In this document: in pieces, positions 6,489-12,083 of the stretch
Layout: each line of letters starts with the position of its first letter
Numbering within the stretch: position 1 is the stretch's first letter
Assembly (NCBI GenBank): GCA_022842805.1
Contig: JALHOX010000093.1
Location: forward strand, 1 to 12,083
Reading direction: 5' to 3'
DNA: 12,083 nucleotides
DNA from: Phycisphaerae bacterium
Lineage (GTDB): Bacteria > Planctomycetota > Phycisphaerae > UBA1845 > Fen-1342
Program-made: the position numbers and the translations under genes
Notes under the pieces: generated by a model
Seen by the model: only the letters and a program-made list of their open reading frames with translations
Databases searched by the model: none
Told to the model about the DNA's origin: nothing

Positions 6489-8231
6489 TCACGCCCCACC
6501 CGTCAGCAACTGCACAAACCCGCTGATATCGCCCACGCTGATCACCCCATCATCATTGATATCCGCCGCCTCAATCTCGCCATCGGGAAACGCGGCGGCG
6601 TAGCCCGCGGGGTCCGTGAGGGCGAGGACGAAGCCCGCGATGTCGCCGACCGTGACGCCGCCGTCGTTGTTGAGGTCGCCGACGAGCGTGTTGGCGCAGA
6701 TCAGCCAGTCGCTCGCGGTCTGCGAGATCAGCACGAGCGGCTGCGAGCGAACGGGGAATTGCGGGGCGTTGATCAGAAAATCGTGCGGCGGCAGCGGCAC
6801 GGGCACGATCGTGGTGAAGGCGGTCGCGTCTTCGCAGGTGCGCCGGGCGCTGGGCATGCGGCCGATCAGCCAGGGCTTGGGGTCGCTGTTAAAGCCGTTG
6901 GCGAAGCTGTCGCTGGTGCCGAGAATCGTCGCGGCCTGCGGCCAGGGCGGGCCTTCGGGGAGGATGCCCGCGGCCCGCTCCGTGCCGGGGCCGCCAAAGA
7001 GCTCGGTCTGAGCGGCGAGCGAACCATTGCCGGCCATCAGTCGAAAGTAGGCGACGTTCTGCGACCAAAAGCCGTTCAGCGTGGTCCAGCCGTCGGCGAC
7101 GATCATGGCGAAGGCGGTGACGGGCTTGATCTGCACGCCGGTGAGGTCGGTGTTTCCGCCGATGATGCTGTAGCGATGGGCCCAGACGATTCCGCCGGCG
7201 GGAGTGATGCGGAAGGCGAGCATGGCGTCGATCAGCGGCGAGCCGCATTCCTGCCCCGTGTTGCGCCAGGCGGTGATGCCGCCGGTGATCATGAGGTCGG
7301 CGGAATCGTTGACGCGGGCAAGCGAGTTGCCGCGCTCGGCGAAGGTGACGGGGACGCCGGCGACCTGGCCGGTGTTTTGGCCAAAGATGCCGGCGAATTC
7401 GAACAGGCCGTCGTTTTGCAGGATCGCGACCAGCACGTCGCCTTGGGCGAGAAAGTTGTTGCAAATGTCGTGTGGGGCGACGTTGGCGGTGCCGACGATC
7501 GCGATCGAATCGGCGTCGTAATTGATGACTTCGGCGGCTTCGCCCCACAGGCCCTCCGTGCCGAGGATCTCCTGCGACCACAGCGGGAATCCCTGACTGT
7601 CAAAGGCCGCGATCAAGGGTTGCTGATTGGTCGTGGTGAAAATCGAGCCGGCGACGGCGTAGATCGGCACGCCGTTCTGCGTGGTCTCCACGATCGAGTT
7701 AAAGGCGATGTCGTTGATGAAGTTGCCGAGTTGGCGTTCGGGGAACTGGCGAAACCACTGCGGCGTGAGATTTTCGTCGACCTTCAGCAGAAACGCGCCT
7801 TCATCGGCGCCAATCTCGGCGTAGTTGCCGCAGATGATGAAGCCGCGATCGGCGGTTGGGGCGAAGTCGGTGGAGATGAGATAGAGGTCGGTCGCGTACA
7901 GCGTGTTCCACTCGCCGGGCCGCAGGTAGGTGAAGCAGGTCTGCGCTTCGAGCTTGGCGTTTGTGCGAACGAAGATCGGGCGCGTGTTCGCGCCGGCGGG
8001 AAGAATCAGCGGGCTGACGTGATCGGCGAGGTAGATGTAGCCGCCGCCGACATCGCGCTCGATCTCGACGCTCTTCGCGCCGACGTTGAGCGGATACTGC
8101 ACGCGCTGCAGGTGGTGGAGCCAGGATGCAGCGCTCAGCGGCGCGGATAGAGCGCCGGCGGCGAAGGCGAGCATCGCGCAGCGCGAGGCGAGGTTGCGAT
8201 TGCGATCCGGGGCGGTGTTACGAGTGGTCAT
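6489..8231 (-). CDS. Secreted repeat (beta-propeller-like) protein with dockerin-like C-terminal domain
   Basis: 580 aa from the minus-strand ATG at 8231, chosen because GGAG lies 9 bases upstream. A second ATG at 8246 has no SD, and one at 8288 would start inside a palindromic repeat. The signal peptide has a basic n-region (residues 1-17) and a hydrophobic CAMLAFAAGALSAPLSAAS (18-36). The body holds about six spaced repeats of the form 'hydrophobic strand-G ... A.L...D..G...W', at roughly 130-163, 190-223, 243-284, 312-357, 373-414 and 434-468. This suggests a six-bladed propeller. Residues 518-577 are dockerin-like: two loops DLNNDGGVTVGD and DINDDGVISVGD with intact D.N.DG ligand spacing, separated by FVLALTDPAGYAAAFPD. 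Such tails are typical of planctomycete secreted proteins; the binding partner is unknown. A long frame on the opposite strand is only a codon-bias shadow. It converges with copy 2 of the exported family, with only 32 bases between them and no terminator seen. Confidence 0.85.
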   Translation of the reverse strand: MTTRNTAPDRNRNLASRCAMLAFAAGALSAPLSAASWLHHLQRVQYPLNVGAKSVEIERDVGGGYIYLADHVSPLILPAGANTRPIFVRTNAKLEAQTCFTYLRPGEWNTLYATDLYLISTDFAPTADRGFIICGNYAEIGADEGAFLLKVDENLTPQWFRQFPERQLGNFINDIAFNSIVETTQNGVPIYAVAGSIFTTTNQQPLIAAFDSQGFPLWSQEILGTEGLWGEAAEVINYDADSIAIVGTANVAPHDICNNFLAQGDVLVAILQNDGLFEFAGIFGQNTGQVAGVPVTFAERGNSLARVNDSADLMITGGITAWRNTGQECGSPLIDAMLAFRITPAGGIVWAHRYSIIGGNTDLTGVQIKPVTAFAMIVADGWTTLNGFWSQNVAYFRLMAGNGSLAAQTELFGGPGTERAAGILPEGPPWPQAATILGTSDSFANGFNSDPKPWLIGRMPSARRTCEDATAFTTIVPVPLPPHDFLINAPQFPVRSQPLVLISQTASDWLICANTLVGDLNNDGGVTVGDIAGFVLALTDPAGYAAAFPDGEIEAADINDDGVISVGDISGFVQLLTGGA

Positions 8232-8265
8232 ATGGTCGTGCTCCATTGTTCTGCGGGCCTGTTTT

Positions 8266-8284
8266 GGCCGGTTGAAAGCCGGCC
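8266..8284. repeat. Short palindrome resembling an interspersed REP-like repeat
   Basis: GGCCGG (8266-8271) and CCGGCC (8279-8284) form a perfect 6-bp stem with a 7-base loop, followed by CCCACATTG. Read on the minus strand it is CAATGTGGGGCCGGC and onward. I associate this form with small intergenic repeats that give spurious 'GAGFQPA'-like peptides in planctomycete and related genomes. It lies in the leader of the propeller gene. The family assignment is from memory. Confidence 0.45.
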
Positions 8285-8469
8285 CCACATTGTTTTTCCG
8301 TGATGGCGATGCGAATCTCCATGCTGCGTCGGCCCGCGCGACGAAATGCAGGAAAGAAATAGCCGGCGCGACACTTCGTGCGTCTTGGCGCTCGCGGCGC
8401 GAATCGGCACGCCGCAGCCGCCGGGCCCTCTCCGGGCGTTGGGTTCATCGCGTGGCCGCGGCCCCCGGC

Positions 8470-8475
8470 TAGACT
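8470..8475 (+). promoter_or_regulatory. -10 box TAGACT of a probable leaderless EamA-gene transcript
   Basis: TAGACT ends 7 bases before the GTG at 8483, exactly where transcription would begin at the first base of the start codon. No SD is present. No convincing -35 was found 16-19 bases upstream. Confidence 0.5.
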
Positions 8476-8482
8476 TGCGCGT

Positions 8483-9406
8483 GTGACAAGCCGCACCGCG
8501 CAATCCCCGGCACCGGAAGCCCCAAGCCCCGCCCCCGCCGGCACGTCTCTGGCAGTCGCGGCGGTCGTCGCCGCCGCGGCACTTTGGTCGCTCTCGGGCG
8601 TGTTCGTGAAGATCCTCTATGGCGAAGGCGGCACGGGAGCGCATCCGCTCGCGATCACGGTCTATCGCTCGGCAGCGGGCGGGTTAATGCTGTTGCCCTG
8701 GGCGGCCGCGCATGCACAAACGCTGCGCGTAACGCATCCCGTTTGGCCGGCGTTGTCGATCGCGAGCTTTGCGCTGATGTCGGCGACGTTTGTCGCGGCG
8801 ACAGCTCAGACTGCCGCCGCAAACGCGATCATTCTGCAATACACCTCGCCAATCTGGGTCTTTCTGTTGGGGGCCCCGCTGCTGGGCGAGCGCGTGAGAC
8901 GGCACGACTGGGGCGTGCTGACGCTGGCGATCCTCGGGCTGGCGATCATCTATTTCGGACAATCGAGCGACCGCGGAGGGCTCAACCTGGCGCTGATCAG
9001 CGGCTTCGGCTACGGCTGCGTGACGCTCTTCATCCGCAAGCTGCGGGCGGTGCATCCGCTGGTCGTCACGACTCTGAACGCGCTTGGCTCCGCGATCGTC
9101 CTATCGCCGTTGCTGATCGCACAGGACGCTTGGCGCGTCAGCGGCGCGCAGCTGGGCGGGATTATCGGCATGGGCTTTGTGCAGTTCATCCTGCCCTATG
9201 TGCTCTTTGCGTGGGCGTTGCGGCGGCTGAGCGCGGCGCGGGTGGCCCTGCTGACGCTGCTGGAGTGCGTACTTAACCCGGTCTGGACCTGGCTCTTTCT
9301 GCACGAGCAGCCGCCCGCCGCAGCACTCATCGGAGCGCCGATCGTTTTGGCGGCGATTGCAATCAAGTCGATCTTGGATTCTCGGCGGGAGACGGGGCGG
9401 ATGTGA
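8483..9406 (+). CDS. EamA/DMT-superfamily transporter
   Basis: 307 aa, an integral membrane protein with ten predicted helices in two homologous EamA halves (about 22-158 and 165-297). The signature ends of each half are visible: ILQYTSPIWVFLLGAPLLGER (117-137) and LLTLLECVLNPVWTWLFLHEQ (257-276). Both contain the helix-breaking P and the E that is typical of DMT exporters. The substrate cannot be told from sequence; relatives move amino acids, metabolites or drugs. I chose GTG 8483 over ATG 8378 because the upstream stretch is Arg/Ala/Pro-rich with no family match, and because the TAGACT box would give a leaderless transcript starting at this GTG. The short N-tail (TAQSPAPEAPSPAPAG) is Pro/Ala-rich and cytoplasmic. 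It is followed after 94 bases by the SDR gene, which has its own box. Confidence 0.85.
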   Translation: MTSRTAQSPAPEAPSPAPAGTSLAVAAVVAAAALWSLSGVFVKILYGEGGTGAHPLAITVYRSAAGGLMLLPWAAAHAQTLRVTHPVWPALSIASFALMSATFVAATAQTAAANAIILQYTSPIWVFLLGAPLLGERVRRHDWGVLTLAILGLAIIYFGQSSDRGGLNLALISGFGYGCVTLFIRKLRAVHPLVVTTLNALGSAIVLSPLLIAQDAWRVSGAQLGGIIGMGFVQFILPYVLFAWALRRLSAARVALLTLLECVLNPVWTWLFLHEQPPAAALIGAPIVLAAIAIKSILDSRRETGRM

Positions 9407-9464
9407 GCGCGAGCGTCTTTTTCGTCGGCCGGCGACCCGCAAGCCGCCACAGCATGGGCGCACC

Positions 9465-9489
9465 GTGCCCGCACTCGCCGAGCGGGTAC
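9465..9489 (+). promoter_or_regulatory. Inverted repeat overlapping the SDR-gene -10 box (operator candidate)
   Basis: GTGCCCGC (9465-9472) and GCGGGTAC (9482-9489) pair over 8 positions, including one G-T pair, around a 9-base centre. The right arm runs into the TACGAT box at 9487-9492. A bound regulator would cover the -35 to -10 region. It is not followed by a T-run, so it is not a good terminator for the EamA gene. Confidence 0.35.
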
Positions 9490-9492
9490 GAT
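9487..9492 (+). promoter_or_regulatory. -10 box TACGAT of a probable leaderless SDR-gene transcript
   Basis: TACGAT ends 8 bases before the ATG at 9501, with no SD between. It matches the TANNNT pattern seen before ispG, the EamA gene and the last gene in the window. No clear -35 is present. Confidence 0.5.
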
Positions 9493-9500
9493 CACTCGCG

Positions 9501-10415
9501 ATGCACAACACCATCGATCCATCGCAGCGCTGGCTCGTCACGGGCGCGACCGGGCAGCTTGGCGGGCACCTGGTTCGCCGGTTGCTCGCCGCGACAGACC
9601 CGCCGCGCGTGTTCGCATGGACGGGGAGGAAGCCGGCGGCCCGGATCGATGGTGCGGAGTGCAGCCATATCGACCTCACCGATGTCGCGGCGATCGGCGC
9701 CGCCATCGACGCCGCGCGGCCGACGCATATCCTGCATGTCGCCGCAATGACCGCGGTCGGCGATGCCTTTTCGAACCCCGAGCTGGCACGACGAATCAAT
9801 GTCGACGCGACTGCTCGGATCATGGCAGCAGCGCGGGAGATCGGCGCACGAGTCGCATTCTCGTCGACGGACATGGTCTTTTCGGGCGATGCGGCCCCCT
9901 ACCGCGAGTCCGACGCCGTGCAGCCGCTCTCGGTCTATGGCCGCACCAAGGCGCTCGCCGAAGAGGCGGTCGTCTCCGGCGGAGGATTGGTGCTGCGCAT
10001 CCCGCTGCTGTATGGCCTCGCCGCGGATGGTCGCGCCACGACTTTTGCCAACCAGCTCACGGCGCTGCGCGGCGGCGGCGAACTCAAGCTGTTCACCGAT
10101 GAGTTTCGCACGCCGCTCTGGGTCGAGGACGCGGCGCGGATCATGATCGCACTGGCGAGCAGCGCGACGACCGGCGTGCGACATGTCGCCGGTCCGCAAC
10201 GGCTGTCGCGGGCGGAGTTGGTGGCCGCCGCAGCACAGGCGATCGGCGCGACGCATGCCAAGCTGTTACCGATTTCTCGATTGGAAATCCCCGCCGCCGA
10301 GCCGCGCCCGGCCGATCTCTCGCTGGATGACGCGCTGCTGCGCGGCGAGCGCCCGGACCTTGGCCGCACGACGTTCTCGGTCGCGGCCCGCTCATTTGCC
10401 GCAAAGATCGGCTGA
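9501..10415 (+). CDS. RmlD-like extended short-chain dehydrogenase/reductase (NAD(P)-dependent, nucleotide-sugar type)
   Basis: 304 aa with an N-terminal Rossmann motif VTGATGQLGGHLVRRLL (13-29) and an NAD(P) acidic/loop region HIDLTD (56-61). Next come THILHVAAMTAVGDAFSNPELARRINVDAT (75-104), active-site SSTDMVFSG (121-129), and the catalytic YGRTK (Y146, K150). The later FRTPLWVEDAARIM (202-215) is typical of RmlD / MAT2B-like sugar-nucleotide reductases. In dTDP-rhamnose synthesis RmlD reduces dTDP-4-dehydrorhamnose, but no rmlABC genes are adjacent, so the substrate stays open. ATG 9501 is chosen over the in-frame ATG at 9357, which lies inside the transporter gene; homology begins right after 9501 and a -10 box fits a leaderless start. 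It converges with the lectin gene on the minus strand. Confidence 0.85.
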   Translation: MHNTIDPSQRWLVTGATGQLGGHLVRRLLAATDPPRVFAWTGRKPAARIDGAECSHIDLTDVAAIGAAIDAARPTHILHVAAMTAVGDAFSNPELARRINVDATARIMAAAREIGARVAFSSTDMVFSGDAAPYRESDAVQPLSVYGRTKALAEEAVVSGGGLVLRIPLLYGLAADGRATTFANQLTALRGGGELKLFTDEFRTPLWVEDAARIMIALASSATTGVRHVAGPQRLSRAELVAAAAQAIGATHAKLLPISRLEIPAAEPRPADLSLDDALLRGERPDLGRTTFSVAARSFAAKIG

Positions 10416-10443
10416 GATCCGCGGCTTGCCCCATCGATGACTG

Positions 10444-10491
10444 CAAAAACAAGAAAAGAACACGAACGAGCGGGTTGGCGCTCGTTCGTGT
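10444..10491 (-). terminator. Strong intrinsic terminator for the lectin-dockerin gene
   Basis: ACACGAACGAGCG (10460-10472) and its exact complement (10479-10491) form a perfect 13-bp stem with a 6-base loop. On the minus strand the stem is followed by a T-rich run (complement of 10444-10459, A-rich on the plus strand). This is the classic layout for a transcript from the gene ending at 10531. In the plus direction there is no T-run after the stem (CACTAGTGG), so it would serve the SDR gene only weakly. Confidence 0.85.
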
Positions 10492-10530
10492 CACTAGTGG
10501 TCGCCTTGCGAAGTGCTTACGAAGACCGGA

Positions 10531-11817
10531 TCACAGACCGGTGAGCAGATTCACGAAGGCGCCGATGTCCGCGAGCGAGACGAACAGGTCGCGGTTGATG
10601 TCGGCCCGACCCGCGTTGCAGTTCGGATTCTGCAGGCGGTAGGTCTCGTCGTCGGTGATCGCCAGCACGAAGGCGCCGATGTCGCCGACCGTCACGAAGT
10701 TGTCGCAGTTCATGTCGCCGACCGGGATTTCGATCAGGGCGAAGTTCTGGCGGATCGGGCTGCCGGCGTTGACCGCGTCGTTCCAGCGACCGGGGAAGGT
10801 GCCCGGCGTGTTGATGTAAAACTCGACGAAGTCTTCGTTGCCGTCGTTGTTGGGCTCGCCCGGATTCCAGTTGGTGAAGGTGACCGGCTCGCCGCTGGTC
10901 CAGCGGTGCTGCCCTTCCACGGCCTGATCGGTGAGGCCGATCCAGAGGTTCGCGTCGGGGTTGGCGAAACTGCTGAACGTGTTCAGAATCCACTGATTCT
11001 CCGCCGCGTCATTGACCTGCGCCAGGTAGCCGCCGAAGCTCTTGGAGTAGGTGTCGGCGGTCAGCCAGGGGTAATCGTTGGTCAGGTAGTAGACGTGGTC
11101 GTTGGCGGGGTTCACGAACTCGTCGCCGACGTGCAGCGAGATCAGTTCGATCTCGGCCGTGATCGTCGCAGTACCGACGACGTTGGACGCGCCGAAGGCG
11201 CTGGTGTTCACCTCGACGAACGCTTCCAGCACGTAGTCAGCGTTGGGCGTCACCTCGATCACACGATCAAACGCGCCGGCATCGGCGGAATAGATCAAGT
11301 TGCCGTTGCGGCGCAGGCCCACGAAGCCCGTACCGACGCCCGTCGTCGCAACCGAGCCTTTGAAGCGCAGCACGGTCGGGGTGAAGTTGTTGCCGGGCGC
11401 GATCGGGCGGAAGGGAATATTGAAGTTGTCGTCGGCGTTGGCGAAGCCGTTGCAGGTCGACGGGCCCCACTGCGTACGGGCGTCAGCCGTGCTGTTGATT
11501 GTGAACTTGGTGAACGTACCGCCGTTCTGGTTGTAGCCGATCCAGTTGGACGAACTATTGAGCGAGGCGCGGGCCTGGCCCGTGCCGCAGTTGACCTGGA
11601 CCTGCTGATTAAATGTGATCGGGTCGAAATCGTTTTCGCCCGGGTTGACGTTGTAGCCGGCCTCAATCGGGTCGAGCCCGCCGACGGTATCGGTCACGAT
11701 CGTTCCAGCGCGGTTGTCGCCTTCGGCCTTCAGGATCGTCTGGCCGCTCGCGGGGGCCGAGCCGATAATGACCGTCACGGCGGTCGCCGCGGTCGCTACA
11801 TTCATCCAATTACGCAT
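10531..11817 (-). CDS. Secreted C-type-lectin-domain protein with dockerin-like C-terminal domain
   Basis: 428 aa from the minus-strand ATG at 11817, chosen for its strong AAGGAG SD 8 bases upstream and the signal peptide that follows (NVATAATAVTVIIGSAPASG, residues 6-25). The frame also extends upstream to 12075, without SD or signal features. Residues ~30-230 are a beta-rich Asn/Thr/Gly region with four cysteines or fewer and no family I recognise. Residues ~239-364 are a C-type lectin-like domain: FGGYLAQVND, LWIGLTDQAVEGQHRW, GEP.TFTNWNPGEPNN (309-324) and GRWNDA (343-348). EPN (321-323) and WND (345-347) are the usual Ca2+/sugar-site motifs, with EPN often pointing to mannose-type sugars. 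Residues 367-428 are a dockerin-like tail with loops DMNCDNFVTVGD and DINRDLFVSLAD, both lacking the loop glycine. Glycan binding at the cell surface or on exopolymers is inferred. Confidence 0.85.
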   Translation of the reverse strand: MRNWMNVATAATAVTVIIGSAPASGQTILKAEGDNRAGTIVTDTVGGLDPIEAGYNVNPGENDFDPITFNQQVQVNCGTGQARASLNSSSNWIGYNQNGGTFTKFTINSTADARTQWGPSTCNGFANADDNFNIPFRPIAPGNNFTPTVLRFKGSVATTGVGTGFVGLRRNGNLIYSADAGAFDRVIEVTPNADYVLEAFVEVNTSAFGASNVVGTATITAEIELISLHVGDEFVNPANDHVYYLTNDYPWLTADTYSKSFGGYLAQVNDAAENQWILNTFSSFANPDANLWIGLTDQAVEGQHRWTSGEPVTFTNWNPGEPNNDGNEDFVEFYINTPGTFPGRWNDAVNAGSPIRQNFALIEIPVGDMNCDNFVTVGDIGAFVLAITDDETYRLQNPNCNAGRADINRDLFVSLADIGAFVNLLTGL

Positions 11818-11865
11818 GTCTCGTTCTCCTTCGGTTCTTGGTGTCGTCGTGGGGAGCACTTTTGG

Positions 11866-11881
11866 CGGGCATTCCTGCCCG
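11866..11881. repeat. Short palindrome in the divergent intergenic region
   Basis: CGGGCATTCCTGCCCG is a 6-bp perfect stem with a TTCC loop, about 50 bases upstream of the lectin-gene start. Its form (GGCGGGCATTCCTGCCCG) resembles intergenic palindromes that I associate with repeat-derived 'GRQECLPH'-like peptides in planctomycetes. It could also be an operator. The rest of 11818-12006 is GC-rich with no firm promoter for the minus strand. Confidence 0.4.
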
Positions 11882-12006
11882 GTACGCCCATAGGCCGAAA
11901 GCGGTGGGCACGACCGGCCAGAAATTTTTCCGCGCTTTCCTGGAATGGGGCGGAAAGAGTTGCGCGGGGACGCCCCGATGGGGGGACCGGCGGGGAGGGT
12001 GGCGCT

Positions 12007-12012
12007 TACCCT
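12007..12012 (+). promoter_or_regulatory. -10 box TACCCT of a probable leaderless transcript for the last gene
   Basis: TACCCT ends 7 bases before the ATG at 12020, with no SD between. The geometry is the same as at 2497, 8470 and 9487. There is no convincing -35; the region just upstream is G-rich. Confidence 0.4.
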
Positions 12013-12019
12013 ATTTGGC

Positions 12020-12083
12020 ATGACACTCCGCGCCGAAACTGCCGCCCGCGTGCTTCCACTGCTGCTTCGCCTCATTGGCGGAT
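12020..12083 (+). CDS. Start of an unidentified gene, cut by the window end
   Basis: ATG 12020 opens a frame that stays open for the 21 codons available (MTLRAETAARVLPLLLRLIG and on). It is divergent from the lectin gene. The start is supported only by the TACCCT box 7 bases upstream and the absence of stops. The Leu-rich run could be a helix or the beginning of a membrane segment. There is too little sequence to name a family. Confidence 0.45.
   Translation, partial: MTLRAETAARVLPLLLRLIGG

Noticed and set aside
6480..8150. Long plus-strand frame (556 codons) opposite the propeller-dockerin gene
   Set aside because: Its translation is low-complexity, Arg/Gly/Asp/Val-rich and lacks any motif. 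It exactly mirrors a minus-strand gene with a signal peptide and dockerin loops, so it is a GC-codon shadow.
8378..8482. Longer EamA protein starting at ATG 8378
   Set aside because: The added 35 residues are Arg/Ala/Pro-rich, match nothing in the family and have no SD. GTG 8483 has a -10 box at the leaderless distance.
11818..12075. Upstream extension of the lectin-dockerin frame to 12075 on the minus strand
   Set aside because: The internal ATG at 11817 has a strong SD and is followed at once by a signal peptide. The extension covers the intergenic palindrome and the divergent promoter region.

Overview
The window is GC-rich, densely coded DNA that looks like a chromosomal segment of a planctomycete (Planctomycetota, perhaps Phycisphaerae-like). 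This is an inference from two secreted proteins that end in nearly the same dockerin-like tail (pattern 'VTVGDI..FVLA.TD...Y......ADIN.D'), which is common in that phylum. It also fits the many genes that lack a Shine-Dalgarno (SD) site and the short palindromic intergenic repeats. No rRNA, complete tRNA, CRISPR array, transposase or phage gene was seen.

Layout. 1-337: the end of a PgeF-type laccase-fold protein, cut by the window edge. 533-2361: a translationally coupled pair, a DUF1641 protein and a type II (mitochondrial SQOR-like) sulfide:quinone oxidoreductase with both redox cysteines. 2512-3720: ispG of the MEP isoprenoid pathway, complete with its 4Fe-4S ligands. 3742-6456: a small accessory-looking block. 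It holds a Zeta/COG4185-type ATPase gene killed by two in-frame nonsense codons, the short gene that overlaps its end (a possible partner or antitoxin), and a tandem family of exported proteins of unknown function. That family has two full copies with a fragment of a third between them. 6489-8231 (minus): a secreted, probably beta-propeller protein with a dockerin-like tail. 8483-9406: an EamA/DMT transporter. 9501-10415: an RmlD-like extended SDR. 10531-11817 (minus): a secreted C-type-lectin protein with the same kind of tail, followed by a strong intrinsic terminator. 12020-end: the start of an unidentified gene.

The most interesting signals are four. First, ispG, the EamA transporter, the SDR and the last partial gene all have a TANNNT box 7-9 nt before the start codon and no SD. 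This points to leaderless mRNAs beside conventional SD-led genes. Second, the tandem exported family keeps CPEP and GRH at identical positions in both copies and leaves an in-frame C-terminal relic of a third copy. Third, the Zeta-like gene is fully readable in one frame across two stops while its small neighbour stays open. Fourth, the lectin and propeller proteins carry the same dockerin-like tail, with Ca2+ loops that are more degenerate in the lectin protein.

The genes do not form one pathway. The DUF1641-SQR pair is the only clear functional unit, and the rest is housekeeping plus lineage-specific secreted or defence-like material.
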